From an uncultured Ilumatobacter sp. (GTDB lineage Bacteria; Actinomycetota; Acidimicrobiia; Acidimicrobiales; Ilumatobacteraceae): a stretch of 20,244 nucleotides of DNA. The notes beneath the pieces are model-generated. The model saw nothing but the letters and a program-made list of their open reading frames with translations, was not told where the DNA came from and made no database searches. The position numbers were made by a program, and so were the translations under genes. Positions 1 to 5,940 of this stretch are shown in pieces. The stretch covers positions 1 through 20,244 of the forward strand of contig CALICC010000352.1 in NCBI GenBank assembly GCA_938049325.1, read 5' to 3'. Each line of letters opens with the position of its first letter. Position 1 is the stretch's first letter.

Positions 1-13
1 CACGATCAGCTGG

Positions 14-136
14 TCACCACCACTTGCGCGGTGCGCCGGTCGCGGCAATGAGTGCCATGACCGAACCTGCTGTTGCGGCGGCCTTGTAGGCCGGCGCAGC
101 AACACGCCATTTGATTCCTGCTTTCAGATCGCTCAT
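14..136 (-). CDS. Small hypothetical protein (40 aa), possible small membrane protein
   Basis: A 40-residue reading frame runs from ATG (136-134) to TGA (16-14). A GGAG Shine-Dalgarno-like sequence lies just upstream on the minus strand. The protein begins MSDLKAGIKWRVAAPAYKAA, continues with a small-residue, weakly hydrophobic stretch (about residues 19-34, rich in Ala, Gly, Val, Ile) and ends in a basic/aromatic tail RKWW. Lysines and arginines on both sides of the apolar segment would fit a short membrane-associated peptide. I do not recognise a family. It is divergent from the flippase-like gene, and the 227-base gap between them could hold promoters for both. The start codon lies inside the 12-base palindrome GCTCATATGAGC (131-142), which may be chance. 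The main doubt is size: GC-rich DNA produces spurious short frames, but the ribosome site and plausible composition favour a real gene. Confidence 0.45.
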   Translation of the reverse strand: MSDLKAGIKWRVAAPAYKAAATAGSVMALIAATGAPRKWW

Positions 137-363
137 ATGAGCTCCGTTTCTGCTGTTCGTTGATGTGTCAGGCCAGCAAGGCCCGGCGTCCAAGGAGGAT
201 GCGTTTTCGGCATCGGGACAATCGGCAGGTCGCTTGACTCAAGAACCGCTGAAGAACCCGGCGCCGAAATTGACCAAATTTTGAAGGTTGAGCGAGACGC
301 GCTGTCGGGAGCCACGAACCAGTGCCGTCATTGTCGCGTCGAGAGTTGATATGAAGGGTGGTC

Positions 364-1692
364 GTGAACGAGGGTCCGGAGCGCAACGAGGGTCCGGTAC
401 GCCCTGAGTTCGACGCGACCTTCGAGATGGACCGCGACGTGCTTCCGACCGGAGAACTGCCCGAGATCCCGCGTCTGACGGGTGAGATCAAGCCTCGAAT
501 CCGGCCGGTGCGCTTCGGTTTGCGCATGCTCGTGTTTGCCTTGGTGCTGTATTTCGCGATCGGTTTGCTTCCCGATCTCCTCAACGCCGCCGATGAGCTC
601 CGGCGGCTCAACCCGCTGCTCATCGTGCTCGGGTTCGGCCTGCAACTGTTCGCGTTGTTCTTCTACTCGCTGCTGACGAGAGCTGCGCTCGGCGAGGCCG
701 CCGAGCCGCTGTCCCCGATGCGCATGTTCAGAATCCAGCTCAGCACGCGGGCACTGACCAACGTGGTCCCGGGAGGCAACGCTGCGGGCTCGGCGCTCGG
801 CTATCGACTCTTGACGCTCTCGGGCATCAAGGGTCCCGACGCTGGCTTCGCACTCGCAACCGCCGGCATCGGGTCGGCGGTCGTGTTGAACCTGGTGTTC
901 TGGCTGGGCCTCGTCGTCTCGGTTCCCCGGCGCGGCGTCAACCCGTACTACGGAGGCGCCGCGCTGGTCGGGATCATCGTCATCGGCGTCGCAGGCTTCT
1001 TGGTGATCGGGATCATGGAGGGCCAGAAGCGGGCCGAGAGCATCGCTCGTTGGATTGCGAAGATGTTGCGTACCGACCCCGACCGGATGGCGGCAGCGAT
1101 TCGCCAGATCGGCACGCGCCTCGAGGATCTGGTGAGTGATCGTGCGCTCCTCAAGCGGGTGGTGACCTTCGCACTCTGCAACTGGCTGATCGACGCAGCG
1201 TCGCTCTGGGTGTTCTTGCGCGCCTTCGGTGGCAGTCTCGACATCGACGCGCTCATTGTCTCGTTCGGGCTGGCGAACCTGCTTGCCGCGATCCCGATCA
1301 CTCCCGGCGGTCTCGGCTATGTCGACGCCGCGTATCTGGCCACATTGGTTGGCTTCGGTCTCTCGAACAGCAACGCACGCTTGGGCATCGCGTCGTACCG
1401 ACTCGCGCAGTTCTTCTTCCCGATCCTGATCGGAGGTCTGGCGTATGCGAGCTTGCGGATCGGTCCGTGGAAGATAGAGAAACGCGACCGACTTGCCCGT
1501 TTGCGAGAACTCGCGCGTTCCGGCCAGGAATCGGGCGAGTCGAAGATCGACTTCGCGCTTCGTTTCGGTCGCCGAGAACCGCGGCCGACGCCGGTCGACA
1601 TCGATCCTGAACTCGCCGAAGCCGCCGCAGCGCCCGACTCGGACCCTGCTGCAGAACCCCCTGCCGATCGTCTCGACGATTCCGCCGACTGA
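364..1692 (+). CDS. Flippase-like integral membrane protein (LPG synthase TM / UPF0104 family)
   Basis: This is a polytopic membrane protein of about 442 residues. Hydrophobic segments include those around RMLVFALVLYFAIGLLPDLL, LLIVLGFGLQLFALFFYSLL, GIGSAVVLNLVFWLGLVVSV, ALVGIIVIGVAGFLVIGIME and LANLLAAIPITPGGLGYVDA. The two Pro-Gly-Gly signatures (VVPGGNAAG and PITPGGLG) are typical of the family that includes the membrane half of MprF-type lysylphosphatidylglycerol synthases and many stand-alone flippase-like proteins. No C-terminal lysyltransferase domain is present. The protein ends in a charged cytoplasmic tail with an Ala/Pro/Asp-rich stretch, so a lipid or lipid-linked-glycan translocation role is more likely than LPG synthesis. 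I chose the GTG at 364 because AAGGG (354-358) is spaced correctly for it; a GTG at 358 sits directly on that site. The substrate is unknown. Confidence 0.85.
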   Translation: MNEGPERNEGPVRPEFDATFEMDRDVLPTGELPEIPRLTGEIKPRIRPVRFGLRMLVFALVLYFAIGLLPDLLNAADELRRLNPLLIVLGFGLQLFALFFYSLLTRAALGEAAEPLSPMRMFRIQLSTRALTNVVPGGNAAGSALGYRLLTLSGIKGPDAGFALATAGIGSAVVLNLVFWLGLVVSVPRRGVNPYYGGAALVGIIVIGVAGFLVIGIMEGQKRAESIARWIAKMLRTDPDRMAAAIRQIGTRLEDLVSDRALLKRVVTFALCNWLIDAASLWVFLRAFGGSLDIDALIVSFGLANLLAAIPITPGGLGYVDAAYLATLVGFGLSNSNARLGIASYRLAQFFFPILIGGLAYASLRIGPWKIEKRDRLARLRELARSGQESGESKIDFALRFGRREPRPTPVDIDPELAEAAAAPDSDPAAEPPADRLDDSAD

Positions 1693-1770
1693 GCTCGTCG
1701 TGGCCGTGGGATGGGCGGTCGCGAGTCGCGAGGTCGACACCGAGGTTGGTGTCAGTGGGGCAGGAGCGGA

Positions 1771-1776
1771 TACCTT
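1771..1776 (+). promoter_or_regulatory. Candidate -10 box (TACCTT) for the MaoC gene, near-leaderless
   Basis: TACCTT fits the actinobacterial TANNNT -10 pattern and ends 9 bases before the ATG at 1785, so transcription would start about 2 bases before the gene. A TTGGTG at 1746-1751 could be a loose -35, but its spacing (19) is long. The nearest purine-rich ribosome site (GGAG, 1763-1766) is too far from the ATG. This is one of five similar cases in the window. Confidence 0.35.
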
Positions 1777-1784
1777 GCGACGCC

Positions 1785-2300
1785 ATGACCACACATGAAC
1801 GGCCGTTCGGCAGGTACCTCGAAGACTTCACGCCCGGCGACGTGCTGAAGCACTGGCCCGGCAAGACGATCACCGAGTACGACGACCATCTGTTCTGCAT
1901 GATCACGATGAATCACCACCCGCTGCACACCAACGATTGGTTCGCGGCGGAGTCGGTGCAAGGGCGCAATGTCGTCGTTGGAAACCTCGTCTACTCGTTG
2001 GTGCTCGGCATGAGCGTTCCGGATGTGTCGGGAGCGGCCATCGCCAATCTCGAGATCGAGACGCTGCAGCACAAGTTCCCGACCTTCCATGGCGACACGA
2101 TCCATGCCGAGACGCGAGTGCTGGAGGTCAAGGAGTCGAAGTCGAAGCCTGACCGCGGGATCGTCACCGTGGAGACGAAGGGCTTCAACCAGGACGGCAA
2201 GGAAGTCTGCTACTTCAAGCGCAAGGTGCTGATCTGGAAGAAGGAAGCTGCGCCCGAGCGCAAGCGCCCGTACGACGGCGTCGAGGTGTGGGAGGCCTGA
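1785..2300 (+). CDS. MaoC-like hotdog hydratase (acyl-CoA hydratase)
   Basis: This 171-residue single-hotdog protein matches MaoC/R-specific enoyl-CoA hydratases. The hydratase region EYDDHLFCMITMNHHPLHTN (about residues 31-50) carries the Asp and His residues expected at the active site. It is followed by the VVVGNLVYSLVLGMSV helix and a hotdog strand with HGDTIHAETRVLEV. The start is taken at the ATG at 1785; in-frame TTG and GTG codons upstream would add residues unlike the family. It resembles the short MaoC proteins found beside CitE-like lyases in mycobacteria (Rv2499c/Rv2498c neighbourhood), and two such lyases lie 1.6 kb downstream. Hydration of itaconyl- or mesaconyl-type CoA esters is therefore a reasonable guess but not shown. 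It is clearly shorter than the roughly 340-residue double-hotdog mesaconyl-CoA hydratase of the ethylmalonyl-CoA pathway. Its last codons overlap the proposed mutY start. Confidence 0.85.
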   Translation: MTTHERPFGRYLEDFTPGDVLKHWPGKTITEYDDHLFCMITMNHHPLHTNDWFAAESVQGRNVVVGNLVYSLVLGMSVPDVSGAAIANLEIETLQHKFPTFHGDTIHAETRVLEVKESKSKPDRGIVTVETKGFNQDGKEVCYFKRKVLIWKKEAAPERKRPYDGVEVWEA

Positions 2301-3172
2301 CCTCCAAACCGATCGACTCGGGGGCAGTGCTCGCCTGGGGTATCCCTCGTCTTCGCGATCTGCCGTGGCGAGCGGAGCGCGACCCGTGGCGGATCCTCGT
2401 CGCCGAGGTGATGTTGCAACAGACCCAGGCGGACCGAGTGGTTCCGAAGTGGCGCAGTTTCATCGACACCTATCCCACACCCGCGGCGTGTGCCGCCAGT
2501 TCACTCGGTGACGTGCTGCGACTGTGGCAAGGGCTCGGGTATCCGCGCCGCGCCCGCAACCTGCATGCCACTGCCGGACAGATCGTTGCCGCGCACGATG
2601 GTCGACTGCCCGACTCGCTCGAGGATCTGTTGGCGTTGCCCGGGATCGGGCCGTACACCGCTCGAGCCGTGCTGGCGTTCGCGTTCGAACGCGACGTTGC
2701 CGTGGTCGACACCAACATCGCGCGGATCCTCGCGCGGACAGCAGGGACGAAGCTGACGCCGAAGGTTGCACAGGCGGCTGCTGATGCGTTGGTCCCCGAG
2801 TCTCAGGGCTGGCTATGGAACCAAACCATCATGGACCTCGGCGCAACCGTCTGCCGGCCACATCCGGTGTGCCACGAGTGCCCGCTGCGACCGACATGTG
2901 CTTGGCGTCGAGCCGGAAACGCGGAGCCGGATCCGGCGATCGGTTCGTTCGGTGTGAGTGTTGCGCAGGCGCCGTTCGCCGGGAGTGATCGCGAGCGGCG
3001 GGGGCGCCTCCTCGCGGCGCTCGGAGATCGTGCACGACCGGCGGCGACGTTCGACGCGCACATCGTCGATGGACTGGTCGCGGACGGCCTGGTCGAACGA
3101 GACGGAGACCGACTCCGACTGCCGACCCGGAGCGCCGATCGATCAGCGAACGATCAGCAACTCGGCGAGTGA
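2288..3172 (+). CDS. mutY: A/G-specific adenine DNA glycosylase (MutY)
   Basis: This base-excision repair enzyme removes adenine mispaired with 8-oxoguanine. Visible motifs, in order, are RDLPWR near the N-terminus, AEVMLQQTQ with the catalytic Glu, WQGLGYPRRARNLH, the helix-hairpin-helix LPGIGPYTARAVLAFAF, the catalytic Asp in VVDTNIARIL, and four cysteines in CRPHPVCHECPLRPTC for a [4Fe-4S] cluster. The first two cysteines are five residues apart, where the classical MutY/Nth pattern has six. At 294 residues it is shorter than E. coli MutY (350), and no convincing C-terminal NUDIX-like 8-oxoG recognition domain is visible, as in many actinobacterial homologues. The GTG at 2288 overlaps the MaoC gene by 13 bases, suggesting translational coupling; a GTG at 2327 is an alternative but would clip the conserved N-terminal helix. 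The 3' end overlaps the convergent lipoprotein gene by 30 bases. Confidence 0.93.
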   Translation: MGGLTSKPIDSGAVLAWGIPRLRDLPWRAERDPWRILVAEVMLQQTQADRVVPKWRSFIDTYPTPAACAASSLGDVLRLWQGLGYPRRARNLHATAGQIVAAHDGRLPDSLEDLLALPGIGPYTARAVLAFAFERDVAVVDTNIARILARTAGTKLTPKVAQAAADALVPESQGWLWNQTIMDLGATVCRPHPVCHECPLRPTCAWRRAGNAEPDPAIGSFGVSVAQAPFAGSDRERRGRLLAALGDRARPAATFDAHIVDGLVADGLVERDGDRLRLPTRSADRSANDQQLGE

Positions 3173-3748
3173 CTCGAGCGTCGCCTGGGTGTCGATGTCA
3201 CCGAGTTCACCGATCGAGAACAGGTAGACCGTGCCGCTGTCGGCGCGAACAATGGCCTTGCCGTCGAAGACGAAGCCCCGATCGTCGGGCAGCGTCACCC
3301 CGGTGGAACTCGTGATCGCGAACTGCTCGAAGCGTTCGGACTGGATCGCGAGGGCTTCATCGGCCTGGTCATCGGTGAATGCGTTGAAGCCGGCAACAGC
3401 GTCGTCTCGAAGGATGATGTTGCAGAACGAACCGGCACCGGTGATCTCGGCGGCGGTGTTGAACAACGCGTCCACCTCCTCGACGGTGAGTGCCGTCGAG
3501 CAATCGGGCGATGTGTCGGCGCCAGGCCCGGCTTCGCTCTCTACGGCATCGGATTCGGATGAGGGCTCGGAGGTCGGGGCAGGCTCGGTTGCTTCGGCAT
3601 TGGCGTTCTCATCGTCGACGTCGGTCAACGAGGTGGCAACCTGCGACGTCGTGTCGTCGCTCGATGAGGCCTCGTCGCTTCCACCGCCACATGCTGCGAA
3701 GAGCAGAGCGACGGTGACCAGGACGGGGAGAGTCGAGCGACGGATCAT
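3143..3748 (-). CDS. Secreted lipoprotein of unknown function
   Basis: The 201-residue product starts MIRRSTLPVLVTVALLFAAC, a lipoprotein signal peptide with the modified cysteine at residue 20, followed by GGG. A flexible Ser/Asp/Glu/Thr-rich stalk (about residues 21-82) leads to a globular C-terminal domain of about 120 residues. This domain contains Cys83 and Cys109, likely disulphide-bonded, and ends in VYLFSIGELGDIDTQATLES. The two-cysteine layout recalls small actinobacterial lipoproteins of the DUF3558 type, but I cannot assign the family from the sequence alone. The protein should be anchored on the outer face of the cytoplasmic membrane. It is convergent with mutY (30-base overlap) and divergent from the Mcl-like gene, sharing a short promoter region of about 127 bases with it. 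No clear Shine-Dalgarno is present; a TANNNT box sits just upstream. Confidence 0.8.
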   Translation of the reverse strand: MIRRSTLPVLVTVALLFAACGGGSDEASSSDDTTSQVATSLTDVDDENANAEATEPAPTSEPSSESDAVESEAGPGADTSPDCSTALTVEEVDALFNTAAEITGAGSFCNIILRDDAVAGFNAFTDDQADEALAIQSERFEQFAITSSTGVTLPDDRGFVFDGKAIVRADSGTVYLFSIGELGDIDTQATLESLAELLIVR

Positions 3749-3755
3749 GCGGCCG

Positions 3756-3761
3756 AACGTA
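3756..3761 (-). promoter_or_regulatory. Candidate -10 box (TACGTT) for the lipoprotein gene
   Basis: On the minus strand TACGTT ends 8 bases before the ATG of the lipoprotein gene, matching TANNNT and predicting transcription that starts at or one base before the start codon. No Shine-Dalgarno precedes this ATG. I see no clear -35. Confidence 0.33.
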
Positions 3762-3861
3762 GTGTCGGCCCGCTCGTCGATGTGTCGAATTCAGATCCGG
3801 GTGTGACGACTGACGCACCGCTTCATCCGTTCGAGATTCTGAGTCGGGAGCAGCGGGCCCC

Positions 3862-3867
3862 TAGCGT
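3862..3867 (+). promoter_or_regulatory. Candidate -10 box (TAGCGT) for the Mcl-like gene
   Basis: TAGCGT fits TANNNT and ends 9 bases before the ATG at 3876, the same geometry as at the MaoC gene. This would give a leader of about 2 bases. The region between the divergent lipoprotein gene and this start shows no good ribosome-binding site. Confidence 0.33.
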
Positions 3868-3875
3868 TGGGATCG

Positions 3876-4940
3876 ATGCGCCCCGCAAAAGACTTCTTCC
3901 GTCCGCTCGCCGTCGGTGCGCCGACCCCGCCGAGCGAGATCCCCTTCCCTCCGAGCCGGATGATCCACTTCTTCCCTGCCGCCAACGAGAAGATGCGCTC
4001 GAAGGTGCCACAGATCGCTCCGACGGTCGACATTCTCCTGGCCAACCTCGAAGACGGCGTGCCTGCCGACCAGAAGGAGGCAGCGCGCGCTGGGCTGGTC
4101 GAGGTCGCTCAGAGCGTCGATTTCGGCACGACGCAGTTCTGGACGCGGGTGAACAGCCTCGACTCACCGTGGGCGCTCGACGACATCACCGCCGCGGTGC
4201 TCGACTGTGGCGATGCGCTCGACGTGATCATGATCCCGAAAGTCGAGGGACCTGAAGACATCCACTACGTCGATCGGCTGTTGGCGCAGCTCGAAGCCAA
4301 GGCCGGTCGCACGAAACCGCTGCTGGTGCACGCGATTCTCGAGACCGCTCGCGGCGTGGCAAACGTCGAAGAGATCTGCGCCGCGTCGCCGCGCATGCAA
4401 GGCCTCTCGTTGGGGCCCGCCGACCTGGCAGCCAACCGACGGATGAAGACCACTCGAGTCGGCGGCGGACACCCCGGCTATCTCGTGCGCAACGACCCAC
4501 CCGTCGGTGCTGACGGCGAAACCGACATCAACGCCGATCGGTTCACCTACCAGCAGGACCTCTGGCACTACACGATCGCCCGCATGGTGGACGCATGCGT
4601 CACCAACGGCATCTTGCCGTTCTACGGACCGTTCGGCGACATCAAAGACACCGTGGCGTGTGAAGACCAATTCCGCAACGCCTACCTGCTCGGCTGCGTG
4701 GGTGCGTGGAGTCTGCACCCGGTGCAGATCGACGTCGCCAAGAAGGTTTTCAGCCCCGATCCCGCTGACGTGGCTCACGCGCAGCGCGTCATCGAGGCTA
4801 TGGGTGACGGCACCGGCGCACTCATGCTCGATGGCAAGATGGAAGACGACGCGTCGGTCAAGCAGTGTCACGTCGTCGTCGAGCTCGCCAAGCGCTTGTC
4901 CGAACGCGACCCCGAGCTCGCCGCCACGTACGGCTTCTGA
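3876..4940 (+). CDS. HpcH/HpaI-CitE superfamily CoA-ester lyase, malyl-CoA/beta-methylmalyl-CoA lyase-like (Mcl type)
   Basis: The 354-residue TIM-barrel protein resembles bacterial L-malyl-CoA/beta-methylmalyl-CoA lyases, which split (methyl)malyl-CoA into glyoxylate plus acetyl- or propionyl-CoA. Visible features are ILLANLEDGVPADQK (about 53-67), the substrate-binding Arg in FWTRVNSLDSPW, DVIMIPKVEG, ILETARGVANVEEI with candidate Mg ligand Glu156, LSLGPADLAA with Asp183, GPFGDIKD, and the late WSLHPVQIDVAKKVFSP segment. A C-terminal lid-like helix region follows. The length fits the Mcl family better than the shorter CitE family. The start is the ATG at 3876; a TTG nine bases upstream is less likely. 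A second lyase follows after a strong hairpin. Substrate specificity cannot be settled from sequence: the inserted segment between about 195 and 225 (GGGHPGYLVRNDPP onward) looks longer than I remember from Rhodobacter Mcl1 and might change it. Confidence 0.85.
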   Translation: MRPAKDFFRPLAVGAPTPPSEIPFPPSRMIHFFPAANEKMRSKVPQIAPTVDILLANLEDGVPADQKEAARAGLVEVAQSVDFGTTQFWTRVNSLDSPWALDDITAAVLDCGDALDVIMIPKVEGPEDIHYVDRLLAQLEAKAGRTKPLLVHAILETARGVANVEEICAASPRMQGLSLGPADLAANRRMKTTRVGGGHPGYLVRNDPPVGADGETDINADRFTYQQDLWHYTIARMVDACVTNGILPFYGPFGDIKDTVACEDQFRNAYLLGCVGAWSLHPVQIDVAKKVFSPDPADVAHAQRVIEAMGDGTGALMLDGKMEDDASVKQCHVVVELAKRLSERDPELAATYGF

Positions 4941-4947
4941 CCAACTG

Positions 4948-4978
4948 GTCTCGCCGGGTGCCAGGCACCGAGCGAGAC
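4948..4978 (+). terminator. Strong hairpin between the two lyase genes
   Basis: The 15-base arms 4948-4962 and 4964-4978 pair at 13 of 15 positions around a single A at 4963: 7 bp outside, a 2x2 mismatch, then 6 bp inside. It starts 8 bases after the Mcl-like stop codon and ends 32 bases before the next ATG. There is no T-run after it. It could be a partial terminator, an RNA-processing site or a 3'-end stabiliser that sets different levels of the two lyases. Confidence 0.55.
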
Positions 4979-5010
4979 GCTTCAACCTGCCTGACTTCTG
5001 GGAGACACTC

Positions 5011-5877
5011 ATGACCGATGATCTGCGGCCTCGCCGCTCCGTGCTGTACATGCCCGCCGCGAACGAGCGAGCGCTCGAGAAGGCGAAGAGCATCCCCGCC
5101 GATGCGATCATCTTCGATCTCGAAGACGCCGTCGCGCCCGACGCCAAGCCCGACGCTCGCGGGAAGGCCGTGGCCGCCGTCCAGTCGGGCGAGTACGGCA
5201 ACCGAGAGCTGACCATTCGCTGCAACGGGCTCGACACCGAATGGGGCGCTGACGACATCGCCGCAGCCGGAGCTGCGAGTCCATCTGCGGTTGTCATTCC
5301 CAAGGTCGACTCGCTCGCTGCGGTCGATGCGGTGTCGACGCAGCTCGACGCAGCCGGGGCGTCGTCCGAGGTCAGGATCTGGCCGATGATCGAGACGCCG
5401 ACAGCGATCTTCAACGCGCGTGAGATCGCGGCGCACCCTCGAGTCGCGGTGCTGATCATGGGAACCAACGACCTGGCCAAGGAGCTTCGGTCACCAATCG
5501 TCGCCGGGCGTCATCCGCTGGTCCCGCACCTCGCCACGTCGCTGCTCGCTGCCCGTGAGGCGGGCAAGGTCATCCTCGACGGCGTGTACAACGACGTGAA
5601 GGATGCTGACGGCTTCGCCGTCGAGTGCCGACAAGGTCAGGAGATGGGGTTCGACGGCAAGACGTTGATCCATCCTTCGCAGGTCGATCCCTGCAACGAG
5701 ATCTGGGCGCCCTCAGCCGACGAGGTCGACTATGCCGGGCGCGTGATCGCCGCCTTCGACGAGGCGGTCGCTGCGGGCAAAGGCGTGGTCACGGTCGACG
5801 GTCGGATGATCGAGAACTTGCACGTCGACAACGCTCGCCGCGTGCTCGCTGTGGCTGCGTCGATCGCCGATCTCTAG
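5011..5877 (+). CDS. CitE-like CoA-ester lyase (HpcH/HpaI aldolase family)
   Basis: This is a 288-residue CitE-type TIM barrel. It shows RRSVLYMPAANERALEKA at the N-terminus, DAIIFDLEDAVAPDAK (about 31-46), Arg70 in TIRCNGLDT, AVVIPKVDS, candidate Mg ligand Glu128 in MIETPTAIFNAREI, Asp154 in MGTNDLAKEL, and KTLIHPSQVDPCNEIWAPS before the C-terminal lid. A GGAG Shine-Dalgarno (5001-5004) sits at good distance from the ATG at 5011, although the frame stays open far upstream into the preceding gene. Stand-alone CitE proteins include citramalyl-CoA and malyl-CoA lyases; no citrate-lyase alpha or gamma subunit (CitF/CitD) is nearby, so a citrate lyase role is unlikely. With the Mcl-like lyase it forms a tandem pair of only distantly similar paralogues, and the MaoC hydratase upstream could supply hydroxyacyl-CoA substrates. 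The exact substrate is unknown. Confidence 0.87.
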   Translation: MTDDLRPRRSVLYMPAANERALEKAKSIPADAIIFDLEDAVAPDAKPDARGKAVAAVQSGEYGNRELTIRCNGLDTEWGADDIAAAGAASPSAVVIPKVDSLAAVDAVSTQLDAAGASSEVRIWPMIETPTAIFNAREIAAHPRVAVLIMGTNDLAKELRSPIVAGRHPLVPHLATSLLAAREAGKVILDGVYNDVKDADGFAVECRQGQEMGFDGKTLIHPSQVDPCNEIWAPSADEVDYAGRVIAAFDEAVAAGKGVVTVDGRMIENLHVDNARRVLAVAASIADL

Positions 5878-5895
5878 TCGGCAGGCGCCCTCGGT

Positions 5896-5909
5896 CGCGC
5901 ATGTGCGCG
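5896..5909. terminator. Weak hairpin between convergent genes
   Basis: CGCGCA-TG-TGCGCG forms a perfect 6-bp stem in the 63-base gap between the CitE-like stop and the stop of the opposing sugar transferase. It has no T-run. A short GC-rich palindrome like this can arise by chance, so it is only a candidate bidirectional terminator. Confidence 0.25.
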
Positions 5910-5940
5910 TCGGAGAGTGTTCCGCTCGACGGCTGCGAGC

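Noticed and set aside
131..142. The 12-base palindrome GCTCATATGAGC over the start of the small ORF
   Set aside because: Palindromes of this length are expected several times in 20 kb by chance; no supporting second site was seen.
199..237. An AAGGAGG sequence followed directly by an ATG and a 12-codon frame
   Set aside because: The ribosome site is too close to the ATG and the peptide is very short; probably chance.
1736..1753. A GACACC-N6-GGTGTC hairpin before the MaoC gene
   Set aside because: A 6-bp stem is too short to call a regulatory element on its own.
328..1794. A 488-codon minus-strand open frame opposite the flippase-like gene
   Set aside because: It has charged low-complexity composition and no domain; the plus-strand frame has membrane helices and family motifs.
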